64,000 nucleotides of DNA from Takakia lepidozioides (Eukaryota > Streptophyta > Takakiopsida > Takakiales > Takakiaceae): positions 42,823,053-42,887,052 of the forward strand of contig CM060732.1 in the NCBI GenBank assembly GCA_030704615.1, written 5' to 3'. Shown here piece by piece: positions 55,290 to 64,000 of the stretch. The notes under the pieces are model-generated. The model saw only the letters and a program-made list of their open reading frames with translations, made no database searches and was not told the DNA's origin. The translations under genes and the position numbers were made by a program. Each line of letters starts with the position of its first letter. Within the stretch, counting starts at the first letter, position 1.

Positions 55290-55740
55290 GCTCTCTGGGG
55301 CCTGCTTTGAGGACTATTTGGGGTCTATTGAGGCCAATATCTTGCAGGTATTGGGGCCTGCTTGAGGACTGTTTGGGGTCTATTGAGGCCAATATTTTAC
55401 AGGTATTGGGGTCTGCTTGAGGACTATTTGGAGTCTATTGAAGCCAATACTTAGCAGATTTGAGGAGCTTCTTCAGGGCTGTTGGAGGACTGTTAGAGGT
55501 CCTTGGAGGCCAATACTTGGCAGATTGGAGGAGCTTCTTAAGGGCTGTTGGAGGACTGTTGGAGGTCCTTGGAGGCAAGTACTTGGCAGATTGGAGGAGC
55601 TTCTTAAGGGCTGTTGGAGGACTGTTGGAGGTCCTTGGAGGCAAGTACTTGGCAGGCTTGTGGAGCCATTGTGAGGGCTGGTTGGAGACCTTGGAGGCCA
55701 CTAATTGGCAGGCGCCTAGGGCCTTTTGATGGACTATTTA
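55290..55740 (+). repeat. 60-66-bp tandem repeats
   Basis: First a unit with GAGGACTATTTGGGGTCTAT and GGCCAATATCTTGCAGGT, about three copies. Then a unit with CTTGGCAGATTGGAGGAGC and GGGCTGTTGGAGGACTGTTG, about four copies, nearly identical between 55500 and 55640. Confidence 0.85.
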
Positions 55741-56457
55741 GAGTCCAAGTTTGCGAACTTCTTGAACCTCGGTGGGTCTATGTGAGGGGCTGATTGAGGG
55801 CAGATTTCAGAAGTTCATGGCAATAATTTGAGGGCTCTTAAGAGTCATTTGAGAGGTTATTTAAGGATAGTCTTATCTATTGCTTGAGCAAGAGTGAGTG
55901 TGAAGATAGGGGGAATAATGGGATGAGAGCATTCTGGGCTTAGAGATTGCTTTAGCTTCCCTTCTCTATAGTCTTCTATCATTCTTGTAGGCCAAAGCTT
56001 TTCCGTAAGCGGAGGCAGAGCTAGTTTGGATAGAGACTTGGCCATCTTGCAGGTTTATTGAAGGCGCAAGGAGATCGATCGATTTAAACTGTGGGAGGTG
56101 TTGTTGTTTGAGTTTCCTGTGTTTGGATCCTCCTCCCACACATGCATGCTTGACTATGCGCCATGCTAGTTTGGTTTGGGCGCTTGCTTTTATAGGTGGT
56201 TGTGCCGGAAATATTGTGGCCGGCCGATCCTAGAGCGTGCTGTCGGTGATGAGGTTGGGGTGATGACCAGCAGACCATCATTGTTTCTCTTATGATGAGG
56301 CTGGGTTGAAGACCAGCTGACCATAGGAGTGCCTGCGGTGGATGCAGGTTCGGAATAGGAACCTAGTATTCCAAACCATAAGCCGTAACAGGTTCTCTAC
56401 CCGGTTATCTCGTGGAAAGGGGGATTAGAGACAAGCTGATAGCCGGTTTGAGTGTGA
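55741..56457 (+). other. Leader of the methyltransferase retroelement
   Basis: No coding sequence. It probably includes LTR or untranslated leader sequence, but with no second LTR in direct orientation in the window the boundary cannot be set. Confidence 0.35.
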
Positions 56458-57830
56458 GTTTTCATCACGGAGGTGCCACCAATTGCTGAGGAGAGTGCCG
56501 GTACGAGCATCAGCGATACTAGTGGGTATACAAGACGAGGTGTGCGGTTTAGACCACCTTCACCTTCAGTGTCTTCTGAGGAAGATTCAGACTCAGAGTT
56601 AGGAGGAAAATCGCCGAGGGTGCAAGCCATTTCCGTGCCATTGTTGTGGGATACGATGGAGGAAATGTATGGAGCTACCAAAGGGCCACGTCAGTACTCG
56701 GGAGCTGTGGGCACCATCGAGCTTGATGATTTCATACAGGAGTTTGATAGTTGGTGTGATTTGCAGCAGATGCGCAATCCACAACTGTTTACGCCTTCTA
56801 TGGCGTGGAAGAGGCTGTTTCAGCACCTTGAGGGGCCGCCTATGGATGACTACCATGAGTTTAGGCGGGGAAATGAGGTGGAGATTGAGGAGTGGCGACA
56901 ATATTGGTCACCTAATTATATCTCCATCACTAGAGGCACAAAGGCAGCGGCGATACCAGCAGCTACACTAACATCCCCAACTGCAAGCACTAGTAGTGGG
57001 ACAAGTAATGATAGAGCTGGGAAATCCACCCAAGCTCCTGCTGCAGCACCAGCACCCGTGCCTGCCTTTAACCCAGTTGTGGAGGAGTTTAGGAGAAACT
57101 ACCAGGGGATAAGGACAGAGAAATTGCGGAGCTTGCAAGAGTTCCAACGCAAGCCTACTGAGAGTTTGAGAGAGGCTTACACGCGCATGAGGCGAAATGT
57201 GACCCAAGGGGTTACGGAAGCTCAAGTAGTCCAATTCTGGTATGGAATATTGGACAAGGAGCTGAGGAGAAGGGTGCGGGATGCAACTCTCATACAAGTG
57301 GTCCAACCCACCTTAGCAAACGTGTTTTTGCTGGTAGAGCGGATAGAGCTCAATATGGTGGAGGAGCAAGTGGTCATGGTGGGGTTTGGTAAGGAGACAC
57401 AACAAAGTGGGGCTCCTAGCCAACAACAACCACTACCCCAACGTGCTCAAGGCAACAAGGGGGCTTAGGCAAAGCCCAGGGAAGGACAGAGAGGATCTCA
57501 ATTTCAGAGGTCACTTCCTTCATTCTCAGGCCAACAACAGTCGGGTGTGACATTTTGGGATTGTGGAGGACCCCATGTTAAGAGAGATTGCCTGGAGAGA
57601 GGCAAAGGGCCGACACAGGCACAGCCTACACAACTACAGTGCGGGCATTGTGGCAAGTATGGGCATGAGGAGGCCCATTGTTATAACTTGCATCTTGAGC
57701 TACGGCCAGGCCAGTTCCAAAGGAACAATGGTGGCCGAGGACGAGGCAATGTCAGAGAGGTAGAGAAGGCAGAGGTCGTGGTGGTGGTCGTAATCAAAAC
57801 CAGGGAGCACAAGGTCAAGGTCAAGGTCAT
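56458..57830 (+). pseudogene. Gag of the methyltransferase retroelement
   Basis: The frame opens after a TGA at 56455 without an ATG; the likely first residues are around EVPPIAEESAG at 56470. The gag core reads PLLWDTMEEMYGATKGPRQY, IELDDFIQEFDSWCDLQQMR, then FRRNYQGIRTEKLRSLQEFQ and SLREAYTRMRRNVTQGVTEA. A TAG at 57466 (AAGGGGGCT|TAG) interrupts it, and the frame then continues. The first zinc knuckle is damaged (FWDCGGPHVKRDC, lacking its first Cys); the second is intact (CGHCGKYGHEEAHC). A frameshift near 57755 in an Arg/Gly-rich stretch moves into the pol phase. Its closest likeness is Ty3/gypsy gag. Confidence 0.75.
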
Positions 57831-57839
57831 GACCAAGGC

Positions 57840-59222
57840 ATGGTGGATAGGCTTGTCCAGCTAGAGCAACGTCTTGCTACCATGGCCACTACGCATGTTG
57901 CGCCAGCTCCAAGGCCTGAGGTTCAAGCCCCACCTGCACAACCTCCTATGCCTAAGGAAGACCACATTGGTATGGGCTTCATGTGTGGAGCCGCACTTGC
58001 AGGACCATTGCATGTGGACTCTGCAGCTGCTGTCACTCGAGCAGCAACTCGTGCTCTTGAGCCAAGAGGAGCAGATGTGGATTTTGATCCACAAAGAGGG
58101 GAAGCAAGTCGATAGACAAGGCTTCCACAGTCTTTCACATTGGCTGAGATGCCAACTATGTCATCGATAGCACCCGCTCGCCCAAGTATGTCAGAGGTAG
58201 AGCCACGAGTGCCAGTGGGGAAAGTTGGTGTGGCTCGGAAAATGCCAGTGGGTGGTGCTGCAAAGCAAGGTGCAGCGAGCATATTGTTGGGGGCGACTAT
58301 GGCTGTTTGCCAAGCTCCATTGTTTTCTGCAATGACCATTGCAATGTCGGGGATTCGGCCAGCTGCTGTATTTAGACTAGCAGCTAGACTTTGTGAGAGT
58401 GGTGATGCATCGGCACTATCTACGGGGATAGCGGATAATGTGCAGTGCATGGATGCCCTGGACTCAAGGGTGAAGACAGCCACAGCTGCACCATGGCAAA
58501 CGGTAGCTGCAAGGTTGCAGGAATTGCCAGCTAGACCAGCCATTGAGCGTAGTATGATGACTCCTGGGGCAGTCCTGGTGGACAATCAGGATGGTGTGTT
58601 TCAGTTGGGTGGCCCAGCCGGGAGGAGGTATAGGCCACTACGGGTCTTGTTGGACTCGGGAGCACAACCATTGATGTTGGGAAGAGCAGCAATTGCAGGC
58701 TTGGGCCTTATAGAAGCGGATTTGGAGCCTTGCCCTATCCAAATTCAAACATCTTTGGGCGGTTCAGAGAAGGCACGAGGGATTACACGTCATGAGCTCT
58801 TCATTCGATTGCAGCCGGATCATCCTACGGACGGCTCAGTCATGAGAGTTAAAGCCATTGTTACGGACGTGATGTCTTATGATGTACTTGTTGGTGGGGC
58901 GGTGTTATACCCCATGGGATTCACTTTGGACTTTTGGGAGGAAACGACATCCTACAAGCCGGAATGGCAGTCAGGAGATGGCCGTGCACTGCTTCCAGTG
59001 CGGTTTATTGGGAATGTAGCGGTGGATTGTAGGAACATGATGCCCACATTGGCTGCATTTTCAGGGGTGGTGGCTTGGGGTGGTGAGCTCTTGGAGGGCA
59101 ATAGCCATACAGATGATATGCCATCACCTGATGAGGACAAACAATTGGCATACAGGGCTGATTTGCTTCCTCATGTGCCTGTGCATATTCCACTGTGGGG
59201 TACGGTTGGGAATTTGCATTGA
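57840..59222 (+). pseudogene. Pol N-terminal region and aspartic protease
   Basis: Same phase as all of pol to 61826. It starts QGMVDRLVQLEQRLATMATT. A TAG at 58113 separates a short linker from an Ala-rich stretch and the retroviral-type protease: PLRVLLDSGAQPLMLGRAAI (active-site DSGA) then VTDVMSYDVLVGGAVLYPMG at 58640-58920. It ends in a TGA at 59220 after GTVGNLH. In an intact element this frame would continue into the methyltransferase domain. Confidence 0.75.
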
Positions 59223-59349
59223 GTAGCAGGGGAGTGTGTGCACCAAGCATGGTAGCTGGCCTTTCCATTGATGAGTGAGGGGAGTTCAGTGACATCACCT
59301 GGACCTCCTGAGTTAGCTCCTTTGGACACGGTGCCCATTACCTGGCAAC

Positions 59350-60338
59350 CACTTGACTCAGGGATTTGTTTGCTAGACCTGTTTGGAGGTATGAGCACTG
59401 GGCTTGCAGGAGTGTTGCAAGCAGGGATTAAAGTACGCAAGTACTTGTATGTGGAGAAGGATGAGATTGCTCGGCGTATTTCTATGCATCACATTGCCTT
59501 GCTCACACACCGGTATCCTGTGTTGTTGCCTTTCTCAGCAATTCAAGGGTATCAAAAGGCCTTGCCAGCAGACATTACCTTGTTGGGGGCGGATGATTTG
59601 GAGCGGCATGGTTCCATTGACTTGGTGATAGCCGGATGGCCTTGCCAATGACACTATCCCGCAGGTCATGGGAATGGCTTGCATGATGCACGATCGCATT
59701 TGTTTTGGGAGATGTTGCGAGTATTGCGGGACTTGCAGACGAGCCAAGTGCAACCTCAAGGCTATATCTTAGAGAATGTTCATTTTATGGGGGATTCTCG
59801 GGCCAGGGTAATGGCCAGTGTGCATCAGGTGCGGTCTTGGATTGGATCGGCGGTGCTATTGGATGCACCAACGGTGGGATCACGCGCGCATCGACCTCGA
59901 TTGTGGTGGACCAATCTTGCACCACTAGAGCTGCTCAAGAGAGCATACGATTCCATTCATCGGCTACCCAATCTCACGGTTGAGGGCATTTTGAACCAAA
60001 GGAGGCAACCACAGAGAGTGCGACATGATGATCGTCCACCTATAGCAGTGGTCAATTGAGTGGGGCAGCCACGTTCGGCTTTGCCTACGCTCATGAGCTT
60101 TCCCTCGTCTCATGCTTTTTGAGACAATGGTCCTCGATTGATTTGGGACAGTGTGCTACAGCAATTGGTGGAGCCCAATGCGGATGAGCGAGAGCGGGCA
60201 ATGGGATTTTCCACCGGCACTACAGATGTGCCAGCTCTGTCAGAGGCATCACGCCGCCAAGTGTTGGGTCAAGCAATGGATCTAAATTGCTTGACATGGG
60301 TCATTGGCTTGTGCATGGCTGAGCAATGGAGATTGTAA
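59350..60338 (+). pseudogene. Cytosine-5 DNA methyltransferase domain within pol
   Basis: C5 methyltransferase motifs appear in order. Motif I: ICLLDLFGGMSTGLAGVLQA, then GIKVRKYLYVEKDEIARRI. Motif IV: LVIAGWPCQ with the catalytic Cys at about 59643. The loop PAGHGNGLHDARSHLFWEML. Motif VI: YILENVHFMGD (ENV). Motif VIII: SRAHRPRLWWTNL. Motifs IX-X: ERERAMGFSTGTTDVPALSE, ASRRQVLGQAMDLN. Motif I and its GIKVRKYLYVE continuation are most like the DNMT3/DRM type. It is in the same phase as protease (upstream) and RT (downstream), so it was a pol domain. Three TGA stops (59649, 60057, 60119) fall in it, each consistent with CGA changed to TGA. It would methylate cytosine in DNA. C5 methyltransferases in retrotransposons have been reported in dinoflagellates and a charophyte alga. 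Confidence 0.85.
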
Positions 60339-60341
60339 GCA

Positions 60342-60690
60342 TTGATGGCTACTTCTGCACTCCCATTGGATAGTGCATCCTCCCTGCCAACCAGGACGGT
60401 TGAGGCAGTGAGTGGGGGCGAGCACAGGATCGTGGGTTGCAAACACCCATGGCAGATGTGGGATGAGATGTGCAAAGAGAGAGTCATTGGATCTCTCAAG
60501 CAGCAGTATGAGGAGTGGGGAGAGCCATGGACTGAGGATCAGTTGGAGGCCAAGGTGGCCAAGGTTTTTGAAGAGGTTGAGAATGTTTCTTGCTCAGAGG
60601 ATGTTCTTAAGGTGGCTATGGCGGAGCAAGTGGAGGCTACGCCACAGTCAGATTGGGCGGACAAGGCCCAAGAGGTTGCTATCTAGCAAC
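60342..60690 (+). pseudogene. Pol linker between methyltransferase and RT
   Basis: Same phase. It includes HRIVGCKHPWQMWDEMCKER, VIGSLKQQYEEWGEPWTEDQ and an acidic region, ending at TAG (60684). No family recognised; it may be a spacer particular to these elements. Confidence 0.5.
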
Positions 60691-61826
60691 CAAAGGATTC
60701 GTTTCCTACCTCCAAGCCTGATGTACCCAAGGTTGCAGTCACTGAGGACAATTGGGAACCAGATATTGGACCTACAGTCACCGGAGGAGAGAGACGGAGG
60801 ATCCAGCGATTTCTAAGGGCTTATAGAAGTTGCTTTGCCTTCGGTTTGAAGGGTTAGGAGATTCGTATTGATTTGGCAAGTGACACGCCAATTTTTCGAA
60901 GGCCCTACCGGTATAGTGACATGGAGAGGTCATTGATCCAGTCACGGACTATGGAGTTGTTCGAAGCTGGATTGGTGGAGTTGTCAGGCGGGGAGTATAC
61001 CTCGGCAACGGTGATGCCAGCTAAGAAGGATATCTATGGCAATTGGACAGAAAGAAGGATGTGTGGGGACTATCATCTTGTGAACCGTCAGACTAAGTCC
61101 GATAGATATGCCATGCCAACTCCAGAGGAGATATTTGATGCCATTGGGCATGCAAAGGTGTTTAGCACATTGGACTTGCGATCCGGTTACCACCAGTTGC
61201 CAATCAAAGAGGCTAACAAGCAAAAGATGGCATTTTGGGGGATTGATCAACATGGGAAAGATTGTTTGTACCAAAGGCGGTTCTTACCGTTTGGGATGAA
61301 GAATGCTCCTGCAGAATTTCAAATGGTCATGAATAGGATTCTCGCGAGGCTAGACTTCGTCCGGTGCTACATTGATGACATCATCGTCTTTAGTGCTACG
61401 GTTGAGGAGCACGAGGGACACCTTCAGGTGGTGTTTGAGCGCTTGAGAGCGCACGGGTTGAAATTGCACCCCGAAAAGTGCAAGTTCTTCCACAATCAGA
61501 TTGAGTATCTGGGCCACATGATATACCCTGGAGGATTGGGTGTTCAATAGACGAAGGTGGAGGCCATTGCATGCATTCCATGCCCCATGGATGTGAGCAA
61601 AGTTCGTGCTTTCATGTGATTGACAAACTACTATCGACGGTTTGTCAAGGGATTTAGCAGCATTGCAAATGCTCTTAACAAGTTGACCAAGGTGGGTCAG
61701 GAGTGGCAGTGGGAGGAGGAGCAGGAGGAAGCCTTTGAGGAACTCAAGGCTCGATTGATTTCTGCACCTATTCTGAGGCGGCCTATTTGGGGGCGGCCTT
61801 TCCAGCTACATACGGATCTCTCTTGA
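60691..61826 (+). pseudogene. Reverse transcriptase with start of RNase H
   Basis: The phase continues across TAG at 60684 and 60855. RT landmarks: SDTPIFRRPYRYSDMERSLI, MPAKKDIYGNWTERRMCGDY, KVFSTLDLRSGYHQLPIKEA, FLPFGMKNAPAEFQMVMNRI, and the catalytic CYIDDIIVFS at about 61365. KLHPEKCKFFHNQIEYLGHM follows. TAG (61548) and TGA (61618) interrupt the thumb/connection (LTNYYRRFVKGFSSIANALN). RNase H just begins (GRPFQLHTD), where direct-orientation sequence ends at about 61822. Ty3/gypsy type. Confidence 0.85.
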
Positions 61827-63320
61827 ACAACTCTGCCCGCTGGGCACATGCTTGTGTCCACACATCCGGATCATCAAGGTTGAGAACTACTGCAACTTCC
61901 CTGCGAATAGATGCAGGCAAATCCGGCTCTTGGCCGAAGAGAAGAAAGTAAGGTGAGAAGGAGGCAAGTAAAGCTTGTTTGCTGAACCTATAGCCCATAG
62001 CTAGCCAAGGCAGCTGAAGGTCCCAATCTCCTAGGTGTCCCTTCTGAAAAACCGTACTTGCGCAAACCTCTCTTGACTGTTTGAACAACTCTCTCCGCCA
62101 AGCCATCAGCCTCGGGATGATCCCGAGAAGTAGTGCGGTAATCTATCAAGGCTTGCTCACACAAAGCCTGAAACTCCCCCAAGAACTCTCTCCCCTGGTC
62201 CGTGAGTACCTCGGCTGGAGCACCAAAATGGCTAAGCACTCGATCTAAGAATGCATACGCAGCCCCCTCACTTGCATTGTCAGGCAATGCCACCAATTCA
62301 ATCCATTTGGAGAAGTGTTCCACCATCACCAGCACATACTTGTTATGGCGAATCGTCAATGACAATGGGCCTGCGAAGTCAAGACTCCAACGATAGCCCA
62401 AACCCATAATGGGTAAAGGATGCAATTGTGGAGTTGGGGCGTTGAAAGAAGCCCGCACTCTATCACACACCATGCACCTTGCCACTAACTGTTGCACATC
62501 CGTGTACATGCCCCGCCACTAATACTGCCCTTGCAGCAAACTATGAGTGCGCCGCACCCCAAAATGTCCCAACTCCTCATGGGCATGTCGTACCAATCGC
62601 GCTCGTTGTGTTGAATGAAGCACAATCCTCACTCGCCCATCCTCCCATACCCGGAGTAGGTGAGTCCCCTCCCACTTGAACCTCTTGGCTCGTTGTAGGA
62701 TCCGATCCCTCTCCTTAGCAGTCACACTAGCTGCTGTCTCTCCGGTACGAAGATATGCCAACACTGCTGCATCTTCATGCACATCCTTAGCACCACCAAA
62801 CTCCTCACTAGTCTTTGGATCGCCATGCACGCTATCTACATGACCAATCGCATAGGATGAACCAGCTTGAGCTCCCATTGCTAGAATGCACAAAAAGGCC
62901 GATGCATGCCATCATGGCACCATCTCCTTATCTGTCTCACCATGCCACCGAGCTCCAGTATCATCATGTTCACTCGTGCATGGATTACGACTCAATCCAT
63001 CTGCATCTCGATTGACAATACCGGCTCGATGCACCATCTGGAAGTCGTAGTCTTGAAGCATAAGTGCCCACTGTGCAAGCTTCCCTGTAAGCTTGTCTGA
63101 CTCTATCAACCACTTCAATGGTTGGTGATCCATGACAAGGGTGAAGAGATTGCCATAGAGGTAGCATCTGAAATGTGCCACTGCCCATACCGCAGCTAGA
63201 CACTCCCCTTCATATGAACTATACTTCGCCTCCGCATCATTGTTCGAGCGGCTAGCATATGCCACTACGAACTCCTTCCCTCATCATCCACATGTGTGAG
63301 CACTGCTCCAATCCCCAGCA
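61827..63320 (-). pseudogene. Inverted RNase H-integrase segment
   Basis: It reads on the minus strand, opposite to the pol before it. RNase H at 63320-62930: GIGAVLTHVDDEG, VVAYASRSNNDAEAKYSSYE, MDHQPLKWLIESDKLTGKLA, QMVHRAGIVNRDADGLSRNP. Integrase zinc region at 62620-62480: HAHEELGHFGVRRTHSLLQG, QLVARCMVCDRVRASFNAPT. DDE core: GYRWSLDFAGPLSLTIRHNK, GAPAEVLTDQGREFLGEFQA, DHPEADGLAERVVQTVKRGL. After a frameshift near 62060 come LPWLAMGYRFSKQALLASFS and PYFLLFGQEPDLP. Stops: TGA at 62910 (after EMVP) and TAG at 62518. The segment supplies exactly what is missing after LHTD at 61822, so it is probably the same element's 3' half turned round. Confidence 0.85.
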
Positions 63321-63322
63321 TA

Positions 63323-63360
63323 CTTCCTAGCATATAGTCCTAGAAAGCCACGCCACAATG
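63323..63360. repeat. 38-bp direct repeat, left copy
   Basis: ACTTCCTAGCATATAGTCC then TAGAAAGCCACGCCACAAT. It recurs at about 63759-63796 and marks the right border of the inverted segment. Confidence 0.85.
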
Positions 63361-63657
63361 ATACGGAAATGGTGAAAAGAGGAGAAACCACTCTATCACG
63401 TTATATAAGTCAAGCCAATGGCACCTTTGCTAAAGGACTCCACCATACAGACCTCACCCACTCTCCATCGCAAGTACTAGAGCCATGGCGGCGAGAGAGG
63501 CCTCGGGAGGCTCGACTAGAAGAAGACGAGCCTGCCTACGTCTCACGTGGAGATAACCTCCCCACGTCCCAAGTGAGGTTCGCCACCTCACTTGGCACAT
63601 GGAACCAAATGAAGTCCCAATGCCAACAAAATACAAATATAAATGTATAATGTCCTA

Positions 63658-63687
63658 ATTAGTTAGAAATAACTATTTCTAACTAAT
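63658..63687. repeat. Perfect 13-bp inverted repeat
   Basis: ATTAGTTAGAAAT, a 4-base loop (aact), then ATTTCTAACTAAT. It lies between the two 38-bp repeats. It could fold as a hairpin; a 3'-end or transposon-remnant role is unproven. Confidence 0.8.
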
Positions 63688-63758
63688 CACAAACAAAACC
63701 ATGACAGCTGTCGTGCACCTAAGCATCGTGCCACAACATACATCGTTGTCCAACCACA

Positions 63759-63796
63759 CTTCCTAGCATATAGTCCTAGAAAGCCACGCCACAATC
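63759..63796. repeat. 38-bp direct repeat, right copy
   Basis: Same as 63323-63360, here followed by CGCCCCCCTAGCTGGTGAT. No gene is seen from 63321 to the end of the window. Confidence 0.85.
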
Positions 63797-64000
63797 GCCC
63801 CCCTAGCTGGTGATTAGGTCCCTCTAACACCGGATAGCTTGCAAGTATCCACCCCAATAAGATCATCGCTTGGTCTTTAATCGCACAAGTCCCAATACCT
63901 GAAGTCGATAGATCAAGAGGCCGGGTGCAAACGTAGCCCCATCGTTAGTCGCCTTCATGCAATCCATGATCTTCAGTTGAGTATCCATGGCATTGAAGCC

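Overview
The window looks like nuclear DNA of a land plant with a large, repeat-laden genome. A PPR-DYW relic, a DUF641/GIL1-type gene and a SUMO-like exon point to a land plant. The Mutator-type transposase reads like families I associate with bryophytes, lycophytes and ferns, so a non-flowering plant is my best guess; I cannot name a species. Almost no intact host gene remains. Most of the 64 kb is nested mobile elements in various states of decay.

Layout. (1) 0.4-2.4 kb: a possible multi-exon secreted-protein gene on the minus strand. (2) 4.7-5.7 kb: the C-terminal part of a GIL1/DUF641 protein, cut at its 5' side by a dispersed repeat (copies A and B at 5.7-7.0 kb, copy C at 27.4-28.2 kb). 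(3) 7.9-19.3 kb: an 11.4-kb Mutator-like element (element 1) with a 9-bp target duplication. It carries a decayed transposase (minus) and, divergently, a many-exon gene ending in a DNA-methyltransferase-like fold (plus). (4) 19.95-27.35 kb: a second element (element 2) with its own terminal repeats and a 9-10-bp duplication. It holds a paralogue of that methyltransferase-like gene but no recognisable transposase. Each element has its own family of 22-26-bp palindromes, and the two families have related half-sites. (5) 29.6-39.5 kb: a retroelement remnant (chromodomain, RNase H) split by a 7.1-kb terminal-inverted-repeat element (element 3) with an 8-bp duplication. Element 3 carries a PPR-DYW pseudogene and exons of other genes, including a SUMO-like one. 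(6) 39.7-51.4 kb: an LTR retrotransposon on the minus strand, deleted between RT and the integrase tail, with a very long extra ORF before its 3' LTR. (7) 52.4-54.3 kb: a pogo/DDE_1 transposase pseudogene. (8) 54.8-63.8 kb: a Ty3/gypsy-type retroelement whose pol contains a cytosine-5 DNA methyltransferase domain between protease and RT, followed by an inverted RNase H-integrase segment.

The common theme is mobile elements that carry DNA-methyltransferase-type genes: two related TIR elements with an amino-methyltransferase-like gene, and a retroelement with a C5-methyltransferase. Where I checked the stops that interrupt these reading frames, all were TAG or TGA and none TAA. Most can be explained by C-to-T change in CAG (CHG) or CGA (CG), as expected in heavily methylated plant DNA. 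The most interesting candidate system is elements 1 and 2: a methyltransferase-like protein gene paired with clustered, element-specific palindromes. Its layout recalls the VANDAL/VANC anti-silencing elements of Arabidopsis, but the protein fold is different.
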